From positions 50,068-114,067 of the forward strand of contig JANSXK010000007.1 of assembly GCA_024742995.1 (NCBI GenBank): DNA of 64,000 bases. The letters run 5' to 3'. Position 1 is the first letter of the stretch. The number at the start of each line of letters is the position of its first letter. This stretch comes from Gammaproteobacteria bacterium. GTDB lineage: Bacteria; Pseudomonadota; Gammaproteobacteria; Legionellales; Legionellaceae. The position numbers were made by a program, and so were the translations under genes. Of the stretch, positions 35,574 through 44,901 are shown in pieces. The notes below the pieces were generated by a model that saw only the letters and a list, made by a program, of their open reading frames with translations, was not told the origin of the DNA and did not search any database.

Positions 35574-37379
35574 CTATAACCTGAACTTCATGACCTCGTC
35601 CACCGGCAATGGTTTTGCAAAATAATATCCTTGAGCATAATCACAGCCAAGCTCAATCAAAAGATTCAATTCTTGCTCCGTTTCGACGCCTTCGGCAATC
35701 ACTTTAAATCCTAACTGTTTGGATAGCACGATAATCGCTGCAACAATATTTAAGGATCTTTTGTTTTTTGTCAGGTTAGCAATAAAACTTCTATCAATTT
35801 TAAGCGCGTATACAGGAAACGCATAGACTCTGGCTAAAGAGGAATGTCCGGTTCCAAAATCATCTATAGCCACTTTGGTACCCAGCTTCCGAAGTTCTAA
35901 CATGCTTTTCTCAGATAATTCATAATTATCCATAAGCGCGGTTTCTGTAACTTCGACCTGAAGCATTTCAGCTTCCAATTTAAACGAAGCCAATTCAGCT
36001 TTAATTTTTTTTGCGATGTCTTGATGCAAAAAATCAAGCCCTGATACATTAATAGCAACAGGAACAACCAACCCATCTGTTTCCTGCCACTTTGTGATCT
36101 GTTCACAAACATGATGAATCACCCAGTCGGTAATCACAGATATTTGACCACAGTTTTCTGCGATGAGTATGAATTCATCTGGTGGTAACGGCCCCAAGTC
36201 AGCATGGGTCCAGCGAATCAATGCTTCCATATGAACAACCTTTTTATCCTGCAAATCAATGATAGGCTGATAAACCAAATGAAATTCATCGTTTTGAATG
36301 GCAGGATACAAGCTTGATTCTATTTCCAGCACTCTTTTTTGTTCTTCGTCAAATGCATCTTCGTAATACTGATATTTAACATCACTCATTGTTTTTGCGC
36401 GACTCAATGCAACATCTACTTGTTTTAAAAGATCTGAAGCGTCAGTCGCTAGATCAGGGTAACAAGAAATACCAATACTCACGGTAACGTGAATCTCTTT
36501 TCCGTCAAGATGAAATACAGACTGCAGTGAATCTAATATCTGAGAAGCAATCTTACCTGCTTCCTGAAAATGAGAAATATGATCAGAAATCAGAGCAAAT
36601 TCATCCCCTCCGAGACGCGCCAACATATCCGCTTGACGCACAGAAGATTGAATCCGTGCAACTACCAATTGTAGCAGTTCATCACCAATATCATGTCCCA
36701 ACGTATCATTAATGGTTTTAAAGTGATCAACATTGATGATCAGCAATGCAAATCGTGTCTTATAACGCTCTGCTTTTTTAATATAAAGTTGCAATGCTTC
36801 ATCAAAAAACAAGCGATTAGGAATCTGAGTCAAGTGATCTATATCGACTAGTTCTTTAAGTTTCTTTATTATTTTTTTGCTTTTAAACGTCAGCTTTCCA
36901 GGGCTTTTGCTATCTTTCGCAATAAGCTCATCTACAGAACCATTTTGTATCGCCAAAATAATCTGCTCATATTCACCGTTTTCTGATCGCAAGGTTGCAA
37001 CGAATTTCATTCGCTCTGTCGCAGAGCGCAACAGTGGCCAAACCGATCTTTGTGAAAAAAAAGAAGCTTGCGTAAGATATTCTTGTGCGCCCTGTTCTAA
37101 AAAAGACGTTTTTTGCAGGCTATCTTCTTCACCAGCTACAAGAATAATTGGCAAAAGTGGCGCTGTTTTAACTACTCTATCAAACCAGTTTTCATTTTTT
37201 GTCACAAGTCTCAAGATTACAATGGTTGCTTGTGACAAATAATCCTGAACAGTTTCTAATGAATCAATGAATAAACAGTCATGATCCGGATGTGCAACTT
37301 CAGATAACTGTTTCTCAAAAAGCTGTTTATCTTTTTTATCGGGACTCATGATTAATACAGTTATTTTTTTATCGTTCAT
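35574..37379 (-). CDS. Receiver-like-GGDEF-EAL c-di-GMP enzyme
   Basis: A 601-residue protein with an N-terminal receiver-like domain (about 1-120), GGDEF (about 180-340) and EAL (about 350-600). The receiver lacks the phospho-acceptor: where a V-x-L-D sequence is expected the protein reads IVILRLVT, so it is probably not phosphorylated. GGDEF (ARLGGDEFAL) and its inhibitory RQAD are intact. EAL is also intact (HMEALIRWTH, EVTETALM, AIDDFGTGHSSL, AEGVET). It converges with the PAS-GGDEF-EAL gene, 14 bases between stops, so the two enzymes flank the same short terminator region. Confidence 0.92.
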   Translation of the reverse strand: MNDKKITVLIMSPDKKDKQLFEKQLSEVAHPDHDCLFIDSLETVQDYLSQATIVILRLVTKNENWFDRVVKTAPLLPIILVAGEEDSLQKTSFLEQGAQEYLTQASFFSQRSVWPLLRSATERMKFVATLRSENGEYEQIILAIQNGSVDELIAKDSKSPGKLTFKSKKIIKKLKELVDIDHLTQIPNRLFFDEALQLYIKKAERYKTRFALLIINVDHFKTINDTLGHDIGDELLQLVVARIQSSVRQADMLARLGGDEFALISDHISHFQEAGKIASQILDSLQSVFHLDGKEIHVTVSIGISCYPDLATDASDLLKQVDVALSRAKTMSDVKYQYYEDAFDEEQKRVLEIESSLYPAIQNDEFHLVYQPIIDLQDKKVVHMEALIRWTHADLGPLPPDEFILIAENCGQISVITDWVIHHVCEQITKWQETDGLVVPVAINVSGLDFLHQDIAKKIKAELASFKLEAEMLQVEVTETALMDNYELSEKSMLELRKLGTKVAIDDFGTGHSSLARVYAFPVYALKIDRSFIANLTKNKRSLNIVAAIIVLSKQLGFKVIAEGVETEQELNLLIELGCDYAQGYYFAKPLPVDEVMKFRL

Positions 37380-37563
37380 TCATGCCCTTTTCTATATGTC
37401 TCATATCCCATAACGTCTTAGCATATACAGCACGACACTCTTTTAAAAGTTGTTTATCTTTTACTCTTTCATTTAAGCAGTATTTATAAAAACATGCCAA
37501 TTTATTTGAGTATTTTTTAAGAAACTGCTTTGAATAAACTTTAACTTGATTTATAGTGAACAT
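37369..37563 (-). CDS. Possible small basic protein upstream of the receiver-GGDEF-EAL gene
   Basis: A 64-residue open frame, rich in lysine, tyrosine and cysteine (SKQFLKKYSNKLACFYKYCLNERVKDK), with no recognised family. Its stop lies inside the start of the receiver-GGDEF-EAL gene (11-base overlap), a layout typical of translational coupling. There is no strong ribosome site before its ATG, and it fills most of the space before the divergent phosphoribosyltransferase. It may be a true small partner of the enzyme or a chance frame. Confidence 0.35.
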   Translation of the reverse strand: MFTINQVKVYSKQFLKKYSNKLACFYKYCLNERVKDKQLLKECRAVYAKTLWDMRHIEKGMNER

Positions 37564-37584
37564 TTTTTATACTAGGAGCAAGGT

Positions 37585-38283
37585 ATGCCCAGCCAAGGAC
37601 TCACACCCGCACAATTTAACGTTGTACACAAAGCCAGTAAAATACTCATCTCGAAACAAGAGATAGATAATGTAGAAAAACACATGGCTGTAGACATTGC
37701 AGCGGTTTTCAAAGGAGAACCTCTGACCGTCATGCCTGTCTTGAAAGGTGGTATGTCGTTTGGAACACATATGATGGAACACCTAGACGCATTGGAATGT
37801 CCTCATTCTATGGATTACGTGCACGCAACCCGTTATGCAAACGGGCTGAGAGGAAGCAAAAAAGTTCAATGGCCAAGAGGAAAACCAGACCCTAAAGACA
37901 TCGAAGGAAAAAATATTCTCCTTGTAGAGGATCTATTAGAAGGCGGTGATACCCTTCAAGAAATTGTCAATACTCTACAGGCCATGAACCCAAAACGTAT
38001 CGAAGTAGCTGTATTATTCAGTAAAAAAGATACTCGTTCAGAAAATGGTCTCAAAGAAGCCACGTATACAGGCATTAAATTAGAAGGAAAGGCTTTTGTT
38101 TATGGCAGAGGTCTAGATCTCAAGCAGTATGGCCGAGGATTCGGCGACCTATATGAAGTAAATCAAGAGGTATTAAAACAAGTGCTTGCAGCAGGAAGAC
38201 TGGTTTCATTTTGGCGAAATAGGCCCCCAATAACGGAAAAAACCGGTGCGGCTAAAGATACAATGGGTAATTCCTGTAATTAA
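37585..38283 (+). CDS. Hypoxanthine phosphoribosyltransferase-like protein
   Basis: A 232-residue type I phosphoribosyltransferase. MPVLKGGMSFGTHMM matches the VLKGG loop of hypoxanthine/guanine PRTases. ILLVEDLLEGGDTLQEI near residue 110 is the PRPP-binding motif, where family members normally have VEDIIDTGxTL; here the D-T-G has become E-G-G-D-T. The C-terminal GLDLKQYGRGFGDLYEV also fits the family. It is longer than bacterial Hpt (about 180) at both ends. It probably salvages purines, though the altered motif leaves room for another base or substrate. AGGAG precedes the ATG. Confidence 0.8.
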   Translation: MPSQGLTPAQFNVVHKASKILISKQEIDNVEKHMAVDIAAVFKGEPLTVMPVLKGGMSFGTHMMEHLDALECPHSMDYVHATRYANGLRGSKKVQWPRGKPDPKDIEGKNILLVEDLLEGGDTLQEIVNTLQAMNPKRIEVAVLFSKKDTRSENGLKEATYTGIKLEGKAFVYGRGLDLKQYGRGFGDLYEVNQEVLKQVLAAGRLVSFWRNRPPITEKTGAAKDTMGNSCN

Positions 38284-38405
38284 AGCACGTTTTTCTTGGC
38301 AAACTGTCTATAAAGAAAATCTAAATTTGGTGAAAATTTTAGTTCAGATGCAACAAACAGCTGAGTCTATTTAACGGGTGTGAACCGCAATTGACGATTA
38401 TTGTT

Positions 38406-39431
38406 CTACTGTAAACAACCGCTTATAAGCGCTTGATAGCTTTGAGAATGGTATTGACGAAGAAATACTGATAACGATCCTGGCCCCCACCCACTTCTTA
38501 ATTCCTCGATTGAGGCAGACTCATTACCTGTAGATACTTGCAGAGCTGACCAAACAGCGTAGTATAATTTAACCAAAGGCATATAAAACTTAACTCTCTT
38601 AATTTCTTCAGTATATTTCTCCAGATTTGTACTATTAAAATAACGAAGCACCAAACCGTATGACTCATCTAGGTTCATACCTAGCATCGCGGCAACACCT
38701 GCTATATCATACATTTTGTCATTCATACCAGCATATTCCCAGTCAATTAATTGATACTTTCGTCCATTAACCGGATATTTTAATTTAATGAAATTCGTTG
38801 GTGTTATATCATTATGACAAGGAGATAGGGAATCAGGATGACGAAATAATGTCTCTTTACGCGATCGCAAAGTATTGATATGATTTTTTACTTCAGCAAT
38901 TGACATGCGCTCAAGATTACCGTGGATCAAGAAAGGAAGAGACGCCTCTCCTTGGACAATCAAACGCTCACACATTAAGAGTAACTGCTCAAAAATATCA
39001 TATACCCTACTGAAATGAACATTGGAATCATGTAACTCTTTGAGAGCGGGTAATACTTTAAATCGATGCTTAACAAAATCAGAAAATTGTAAGGTTGCTC
39101 CCTCAATAAAAGACTCCACTTTATAACCTTTCAGCTCACCTACTGCGTAAGCTTCTATCACACCAGGATATAATCTAAAATCAGCAAGTTGATATAATGT
39201 ATCTAATTCTTGCGTTCTATCTACAAAATAGTTTGAATTGACCCCAGGAATACGTATAAAAACATTTTGGGTATGCTCTTTTAAGCCATGGTTTGTAATC
39301 CCACCCAAATAAGTTAATACAATTCGTTCTTTTCCTGAAAAAACGTTAAATTGTGCTAATAACTTTACCTGTTCTGCAAGTCGATTCCTGGGAACATTAA
39401 CAGGCAATTGCTGCAGATCAAAAATTTTCAT
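38406..39431 (-). CDS. Choline/aminoglycoside kinase-like phosphotransferase
   Basis: A 341-residue protein of the protein-kinase-like APH/choline kinase superfamily. The catalytic loop is SPCHNDITPTNFI (near residue 205), with the catalytic Asp and metal-binding Asn, and the DFG-equivalent is LIDWEYAGMND (near 235). This pair is closest to LicA and choline/ethanolamine kinases. YLGGITNHG near the N-terminus matches the G-loop region of that group. The small-molecule substrate cannot be named from sequence alone; choline, ethanolamine or thiamine are possible. The gene stands alone on the minus strand. Confidence 0.75.
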   Translation of the reverse strand: MKIFDLQQLPVNVPRNRLAEQVKLLAQFNVFSGKERIVLTYLGGITNHGLKEHTQNVFIRIPGVNSNYFVDRTQELDTLYQLADFRLYPGVIEAYAVGELKGYKVESFIEGATLQFSDFVKHRFKVLPALKELHDSNVHFSRVYDIFEQLLLMCERLIVQGEASLPFLIHGNLERMSIAEVKNHINTLRSRKETLFRHPDSLSPCHNDITPTNFIKLKYPVNGRKYQLIDWEYAGMNDKMYDIAGVAAMLGMNLDESYGLVLRYFNSTNLEKYTEEIKRVKFYMPLVKLYYAVWSALQVSTGNESASIEELRSGWGPGSLSVFLRQYHSQSYQALISGCLQ

Positions 39432-39541
39432 TAACACATACTTCTGGTCAAGTTAAACTCAAACCATAACAAACCTATCCAATACGCACAAGCGCTGCAG
39501 AAAAATGCATCTGACTTCAATAAAACCCCCTATCAATATCC

Positions 39542-39603
39542 GACTATTCCATATTTCAATATAGAATAGTCTTGACTATTCCATATTTCAATATAGAATA
39601 GTC
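39542..39603. promoter_or_regulatory. Tandem palindromic operator before the ATPase gene
   Basis: Two identical 30-base copies (39542-39571 and 39574-39603), offset by 32 bases. Each is a near-perfect inverted repeat with arms GACTATTCCATAT and ATATAGAATAGTC and a four-base centre (one mismatch). The second ends two bases before the ATPase start codon. The spacing of about three helical turns suits cooperative binding of a dimeric repressor. Confidence 0.8.
39572..39599 (+). promoter_or_regulatory. Putative sigma-70 promoter inside the operator
   Basis: TTGACT (39572-39577) and TAGAAT (39594-39599) are separated by 16 bases, a good -35/-10 pair lying wholly in the second operator copy and the linker. 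Transcription would start at or near the ATG at 39606, so the message may be leaderless; no Shine-Dalgarno sequence is visible. Confidence 0.55.
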
Positions 39604-39605
39604 AT

Positions 39606-40727
39606 ATGAAACGCATACAAACACAGTATATTCTCAAAGACTTGCAGAAAAAAATGGTTTTTTTGGTGGGTCCTAGACAAGTCGGCAAAACCACAATCGC
39701 GAAAACCATCGCGAAAAAGTTTGCGCATGCAGAATATCTCAACTGGGATCAATCACTCGATCGCGACATGATACTTAAACAGGCTTGGATTGACGACACC
39801 GAACTGGTCATTCTCGATGAACTTCACAAAATGCCTGAATGGAAAAATTATCTCAAAGGTTTATACGATACCAAATCAGCCCACCTTAAAATTTTAGTTA
39901 CCGGCAGCGCACGATTAGATGTATTCAGTAACGCAGGCGACTCATTGGCGGGTCGCTATTTTGCACACCATTTGTTGCCGCTCTCCCCAAGTGAGCTCCA
40001 TCAACTCAAACATCCAATTGATTTACACAAACTCATGACGCGCAGTGGATTCCCCGAGCCATTTTTAGCGAAAACAAACGCAGATGCAGATCGTTGGCGA
40101 CTGCAATACATTAATAGCTTGATTACGATTGATGTATTGGAATTTGACAGCATTCATGATCTTGCTGCAATTCGTAATGTCTTTGAGTTGCTACGTGAGC
40201 GCGTTGGCTCACCTATTTCTTACGAGTCCATTGCACGTGACGTAGATATCTCGCCTGTTACTGTGAAAAAATATCTGCGAGTACTAGAGGCGCTTTATAT
40301 TGTTTTTAGAGTAACGCCCTATTCAAAAAACATCACACGCAGTTTATTGAAAACGCCTAAAATTTATTTTTTTGATACCACGCTTGTAAAAGTAGACAAC
40401 GGCGCCAAATTTGAAAATATGGCCGCCTTAAATTTATTAAAACATGTGTATGCCAAACGTGATTATGCAGGTCAAGCGTATCATTTGCACTATTTGCGCG
40501 ATAAAGATAAACGTGAAGTTGATTTTGCCCTAGTGAACGACGGCAAAATCGAACAGCTTATCGAAGCCAAATATGCAGATGATGCGCTTGATAAGAATTT
40601 GCATTATTTTTCAAAACAATTTGCTTTGCCCGCAACACAAATCGTCTATAAACTAAAACGCTCGCGTGTTGCGGATGCTATTCCCATCATAGATGCGCTT
40701 TTGTTTTTTGAAAAATTAGATTTGTGA
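39606..40727 (+). CDS. AAA-type ATPase, DUF4143 family
   Basis: A 373-residue ATPase of the archaeal-ATPase/DUF4143 type. The Walker A motif is GPRQVGKTT (residues 20-28) and Walker B is LVILDELHK (about 75-83); sensor residues follow in LVTGSARLDVF. The middle holds a winged-helix-like segment (SYESIARDVDISPVTVKKYLRVLEAL). The C-terminal part (KREVDFALVNDGKIEQLIEAKYAD) has the E-V-D-F...E-A-K pattern of a restriction-nuclease-like fold typical of DUF4143. These genes are widespread, often mobile, and of unknown function. The gene stands alone, next to tRNA-Thr, and is preceded by tandem operators. Confidence 0.88.
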   Translation: MKRIQTQYILKDLQKKMVFLVGPRQVGKTTIAKTIAKKFAHAEYLNWDQSLDRDMILKQAWIDDTELVILDELHKMPEWKNYLKGLYDTKSAHLKILVTGSARLDVFSNAGDSLAGRYFAHHLLPLSPSELHQLKHPIDLHKLMTRSGFPEPFLAKTNADADRWRLQYINSLITIDVLEFDSIHDLAAIRNVFELLRERVGSPISYESIARDVDISPVTVKKYLRVLEALYIVFRVTPYSKNITRSLLKTPKIYFFDTTLVKVDNGAKFENMAALNLLKHVYAKRDYAGQAYHLHYLRDKDKREVDFALVNDGKIEQLIEAKYADDALDKNLHYFSKQFALPATQIVYKLKRSRVADAIPIIDALLFFEKLDL

Positions 40728-40774
40728 GGATAGTTGCCATAGCCAAATTGTGTTATCAGCAAGAGTTTATTTTA

Positions 40775-40850
40775 TGGTGCCGTTGAGAGGAATCGAACCT
40801 CCGGCCTATTGATTACGAGTCAATTGCTCTACCAACTGAGCTACAACGGC
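40775..40850 (-). tRNA. tRNA-Thr (anticodon CGT)
   Basis: The minus strand reads as a complete cloverleaf with encoded CCA. The acceptor arms GCCGTTG and CAACGGC pair fully. The D-arm has AGCTCAGTTGGTAGAGC. The anticodon stem ATTGA/TCAAT encloses the loop CTCGTAA, giving anticodon CGT for threonine ACG codons. The T-arm contains GGTTCGATTCC. It lies between the ATPase gene and comEC with no other gene. Confidence 0.97.
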
Positions 40851-40912
40851 TTGTTTAAGACACAGCCTAATAAACCATAAAAAAAGAGTTCAAACAATAT
40901 ACTTTAGAATCT

Positions 40913-43102
40913 TTAATACCTTAGCTTTAATATTTCCACGGATTTTTTAGAAAACAAAACTGTGAGCATCCCCTCTTCCGCAGTACCATATGTTTTGATC
41001 TTAGCTCGACGATATCTATCCATCACCACCGCATGTGGGAAATGATAGCGGTTATCAAAACCATAAGACAAAATGGCATACTCTGGTGCAACAGCATTTA
41101 AAAATCCTAGCGATGACGATGTCTTGCTCCCATGATGGGGGCTCACCAACACCGTTGAATGTAGTCTTTCCCCATATTTATCGACCAGCATTTGTTCTGC
41201 GATTTGTTCGATGTCTCCGGTAAGTAACAATTGTCCGGATTGATTGGAAACCTGCAATACACAAGAATGATTGTTTTTATTTGCTGTCATAGCTGACAAT
41301 GAAAAAAAATGAAACAGAACCCCATCCCATGTCCAATCAGGATAAGTATGACAATCGTCTCCGCGATGATAATAGCCAGGTTGATCCACGATCAAAGCAG
41401 TGCCTGGATATTTGGCCTCAAGCGTCGCCAAACCACCACGATGATCCAAATCTGGATGAGAAATGACAATAGCATCCAAATACTTCATCCCTAACAATTT
41501 TAAATAAGGAACCAACACCAATTGACCCATATCTGCACCGTGATAAATTTGTCCCCCTGTGTCATAAATCAAGATATGCGCGTGGGTGCGAATCACAACC
41601 GCTAGTCCCTGTCCCACATCCAAGATATTTGCTTGAAAAGTTTTCTCTGGAATCACAGGATGTCCAGGATATAGTGCTGCAAATAGCAATGCTGTAGCAG
41701 CAGGCCAAAATACGCTCAGAGGTAATACGATCACTGTCCCCATGGCCAACATCCACGCCAACGGTAAGATCACATTCGCATACCCCATCTGCACATTTAA
41801 CCCTGAAAGTTGATCCACCCAATGTAAAAAAACCATGAATACCGTAATAGATTGATGTAATACTGTCAGTAACCAAGGTAAATCACCGCCCACAATTAAG
41901 CTTAATAAAGACAAGGGGACAATCACAAAACTTACCCATGGAATAGCAACGATGTTCGCCAGCAACCCATTCACTGCGCCATAAGAAAACCAAAAAATAG
42001 TAAAGGGTAACAAGCCCAACATACACGATAATTGTAATGCCCCTAATTTACGGACACCCGTTGCCAATAGGCGCTGATTCATGGTGAGCAAAATGGCAAC
42101 TGCCATAAAAGAAAGATAAAACCCTGGCATCAAAACCGCATGTGGTTCGGATAACAAAACCACCAACAATGCGTAACGCCAAGCTTGCCAAGCAGAAAAT
42201 TTACGTTGGCCCAAATAGCGAGCAAAAATCAGAATAGAGGCGATAATCGCACGCTCAGCTGGCAAGGAAAATCCGGCAATCATGGCATAAGACGCACCTG
42301 ATCCTATCGCCACCCAGCTCGCTATTTTTTGTGCTGGATAACGTAACATCAAACGCTCCGACCGCGACCACAGATAAACCATACCCTGAAATATCAGACC
42401 AGTAATCAAACCAATATGTGCGCCTGAAATCACCATCAAATGCGTGGTGCCCGTACATCGAAACAAGGTCCAAGACGCTTGGCTGATATGCGATGTCACG
42501 CCAACAGTTAACGCTTGAACAATGCCTAGAGACGTTTCATCAGGGATAATCCTTGCCAAACGGCCGGCCAAATGCTCGCGCCATTGTAAAATGCCACGAT
42601 CAGTTTTAATCATCTCTTTATGCATCGCGCCACGCAACACATAACCCGTCCAATGAATATGTCGCGCCGCCATCAAGGTTTTGTAATCAAAACCACCCGG
42701 ATTATTGAGATTGTGGACTTGGTGCAATTTGGCTTGAATCTTCCAGTGTTCACCCGCGTGTAATTCTGGACAATGTTGATAACACGCCAATTGTAAGCGC
42801 GCGCGTATGGGCTGATGATTGAGATGATCCGCGTTGAATTCAAATTTGGTTTTTTCTGCGGTTTGCGTTGGGATAGACGCAATCACACCGGATAAACTGG
42901 CATGAGGTATGACAGCTTTCGTTGGCATCCCACAATCAGCCACCCACCATTGATGCGTCATACCTATGAGGCATGCTATGAAAAACACCATCAACAATCG
43001 CCATTGAGGCCGCATAAATAGAATAGCAAGCAAGCAAAACAAGGCCAGCTTTGACTGGGTATAGTAGTACAGTATCCCTACTAAAAAACAAAAAATTTCC
43101 AT
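40913..43102 (-). CDS. comEC: ComEC/Rec2 DNA-uptake channel
   Basis: ComEC forms the inner-membrane channel that brings single-stranded DNA into the cytoplasm during natural transformation. The 729-residue product has the three expected parts. An N-terminal OB-like domain follows a few helices, a competence domain of many helices includes VISGAHIGLITGLIF near residue 230, and the C-terminal metallo-beta-lactamase domain contains NILDVGQGLAVVIRT, ISHPDLDHRGG and VSPHHGSKTSSS. All metal-binding positions look intact, so the protein could have nuclease activity. Length is normal. It lies 62 bases downstream of prfC on the same strand. Confidence 0.94.
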   Translation of the reverse strand: MEIFCFLVGILYYYTQSKLALFCLLAILFMRPQWRLLMVFFIACLIGMTHQWWVADCGMPTKAVIPHASLSGVIASIPTQTAEKTKFEFNADHLNHQPIRARLQLACYQHCPELHAGEHWKIQAKLHQVHNLNNPGGFDYKTLMAARHIHWTGYVLRGAMHKEMIKTDRGILQWREHLAGRLARIIPDETSLGIVQALTVGVTSHISQASWTLFRCTGTTHLMVISGAHIGLITGLIFQGMVYLWSRSERLMLRYPAQKIASWVAIGSGASYAMIAGFSLPAERAIIASILIFARYLGQRKFSAWQAWRYALLVVLLSEPHAVLMPGFYLSFMAVAILLTMNQRLLATGVRKLGALQLSCMLGLLPFTIFWFSYGAVNGLLANIVAIPWVSFVIVPLSLLSLIVGGDLPWLLTVLHQSITVFMVFLHWVDQLSGLNVQMGYANVILPLAWMLAMGTVIVLPLSVFWPAATALLFAALYPGHPVIPEKTFQANILDVGQGLAVVIRTHAHILIYDTGGQIYHGADMGQLVLVPYLKLLGMKYLDAIVISHPDLDHRGGLATLEAKYPGTALIVDQPGYYHRGDDCHTYPDWTWDGVLFHFFSLSAMTANKNNHSCVLQVSNQSGQLLLTGDIEQIAEQMLVDKYGERLHSTVLVSPHHGSKTSSSLGFLNAVAPEYAILSYGFDNRYHFPHAVVMDRYRRAKIKTYGTAEEGMLTVLFSKKSVEILKLRY

Positions 43103-43164
43103 AAGGCGTCAGGTTGGAGTGAACGCTACGGGTACTTTACAATAGATAGGGGCGAATGAACAGA

Positions 43165-44745
43165 TTAATGTTCGCGCGTCGCCATAAATTGAATATCAGG
43201 ATAACGCTCTTCTGCCATCGTCAAATTCACACGCGTGGGCGCCAAATAAATCAAAGCATCGCTACCGTCTAATGCGAGGTAATCAAAAGTTTTGTCACGA
43301 AACGTCTGCAGCGTTTTCTCATCCGGCGCATATACCCAGCGTGCGCATGAAGTATTTACAGGTTCGTAAATACAGTCCACTTTGTATTCATGTTTCAAAC
43401 GATGAGCAACAACATCAAATTGCAACACACCAACCGCGCCTAAAATCAATTGATTCGATGCCAACGGTCGAAACACCTGTGTCGCGCCCTCTTCGGATAA
43501 TTCGATCAATCCTTTGAGCAACGCTTTGCTTTTCATGGGATCTTTCAAGCGCACCAAACGAAACAATTCGGGAGCAAAATTTGGGATACCGGTGAACTTT
43601 AACACTTCGCCTTGCGTAAAAGTATCGCCAATGCGAATGGTACCGTGATTATACAAACCAATGATATCACCACTCAAAGCTGTTTCAGCTTGCGAGCGAT
43701 CTCCTGCCATAAACGTCAAGGCATTGGCAATTTGAACATCTTTTTCGATGCGTAATTGTCGTAATTTCATGCCTTTTTCATATTTACCAGAACAAATACG
43801 TAAAAATGCAATGCGATCACGATGTTTGGGATCCATATTGGCCTGGATTTTAAATACAAATCCTGAAAACGTGTCTTCTTCCGGAGAAACCATACGTTCT
43901 TCTGCTTGCCGTGCCCCAGGACCAGGCGCATATTCGGCAAAATCATCCAACAATGCTTTGATGCCAAAATTATTGATGGCTGAGCCAAAATATACCGGAG
44001 ACAGTGTACCTGCCAAATAAGCAGCTTCATCAAAAGCATGGGATGCACCTTTGACCAAATCAATTTCTTCGCGTAATTCTTGCGCCATATCACCCAAATG
44101 CTCATCCAAAAGTGGATTATCGATGCCTGCAATGGACACGGCTTCTTGCTTTTGAGCGTTTTTACCAGGTTCGTACAAATAGACGACGTCTTCACGCAAA
44201 TGATAAATCCCTTTGAAGCGTTTCCCCATTCCCACGGGCCAGGTGATTGGCGCGCATTGAATACCTAGAACTGATTCCACTTCATCCAAGAGATCAATAG
44301 GTTCACGCCCTTCACGATCTAATTTGTTGATGAAGGTCATAATAGGCGTTTGCCGTAAACGACACACATTCATCAATTTGATGGTACGATCCTCAACCCC
44401 CTTGGCCACATCGATAACCATCAACGCAGAGTCAACTGCTGTTAAGGTACGATATGTATCTTCAGAGAAATCTTCATGCCCAGGTGTATCCAGGAGATTC
44501 ATCACATGATCATTATGGACAAATTGCATCACCGAGGTTGTGACAGAGATACCTCGTTCTTTTTCCATTTCCATCCAATCAGACGTCGCATGACGACTAG
44601 ATTTACGACCTTTCACCGATCCCGCAAGCTGAATGGCGCCTCCAAACAACAAGAGTTTCTCAGTAACAGTGGTTTTACCCGCATCTGGGTGAGAAATGAT
44701 CGCAAACGTCCGACGTTTGTGAAAATCATGATAATAATCGGTCAT
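43165..44745 (-). CDS. prfC: Peptide chain release factor 3
   Basis: RF3 is the GTPase that recycles RF1/RF2 from the ribosome after termination. The 526-residue product has the family length. The G1 motif with the RF3-specific surroundings is [52 protein letters not shown] is G3 and [21 protein letters not shown] is G4 with its RF3-typical extension. The C-terminal domain includes [19 protein letters not shown]. It is intact and apparently monocistronic or the lead gene of a prfC-comEC transcript. Confidence 0.97.
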   Translation of the reverse strand: MTDYYHDFHKRRTFAIISHPDAGKTTVTEKLLLFGGAIQLAGSVKGRKSSRHATSDWMEMEKERGISVTTSVMQFVHNDHVMNLLDTPGHEDFSEDTYRTLTAVDSALMVIDVAKGVEDRTIKLMNVCRLRQTPIMTFINKLDREGREPIDLLDEVESVLGIQCAPITWPVGMGKRFKGIYHLREDVVYLYEPGKNAQKQEAVSIAGIDNPLLDEHLGDMAQELREEIDLVKGASHAFDEAAYLAGTLSPVYFGSAINNFGIKALLDDFAEYAPGPGARQAEERMVSPEEDTFSGFVFKIQANMDPKHRDRIAFLRICSGKYEKGMKLRQLRIEKDVQIANALTFMAGDRSQAETALSGDIIGLYNHGTIRIGDTFTQGEVLKFTGIPNFAPELFRLVRLKDPMKSKALLKGLIELSEEGATQVFRPLASNQLILGAVGVLQFDVVAHRLKHEYKVDCIYEPVNTSCARWVYAPDEKTLQTFRDKTFDYLALDGSDALIYLAPTRVNLTMAEERYPDIQFMATREH

Positions 44746-44782
44746 ATGAAAACTTAGTCAAATAATTAATGAGCAACCAGAA

Positions 44783-44870
44783 CCGTCATTGCGAGCAACA
44801 GCGAAGCAATCAATCCTATGACTCAAACAAAAATAGAGCTGGATTGCTTCAGTCCGTTCGCAAAGACGGT
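44783..44870. repeat. Imperfect inverted repeat of the 'CGTCATTGCGAG' dispersed type
   Basis: The left end is CCGTCATTGCGAGC...GAAGCAATC and the right end is GGATTGCTTC...TTCGCAAAGACGG, facing each other across about 30 bases. This is the form of a widespread non-coding repeat of many proteobacteria that can fold into one long hairpin. It lies upstream of prfC and downstream of the small secreted protein gene. Confidence 0.8.
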
Positions 44871-44901
44871 ACGAAAAATACAACGGGCATGACACACTGT
44901 T

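Noticed and set aside
37585..38283. Orotate or xanthine phosphoribosyltransferase
   Set aside because: The VLKGG-type loop and the C-terminal GLD...YGRGF pattern fit the hypoxanthine/guanine type better.
39542..39603. CRISPR array (two identical repeats)
   Set aside because: There are only two copies with a two-base gap, they are palindromic along their whole length, and no cas genes are present.
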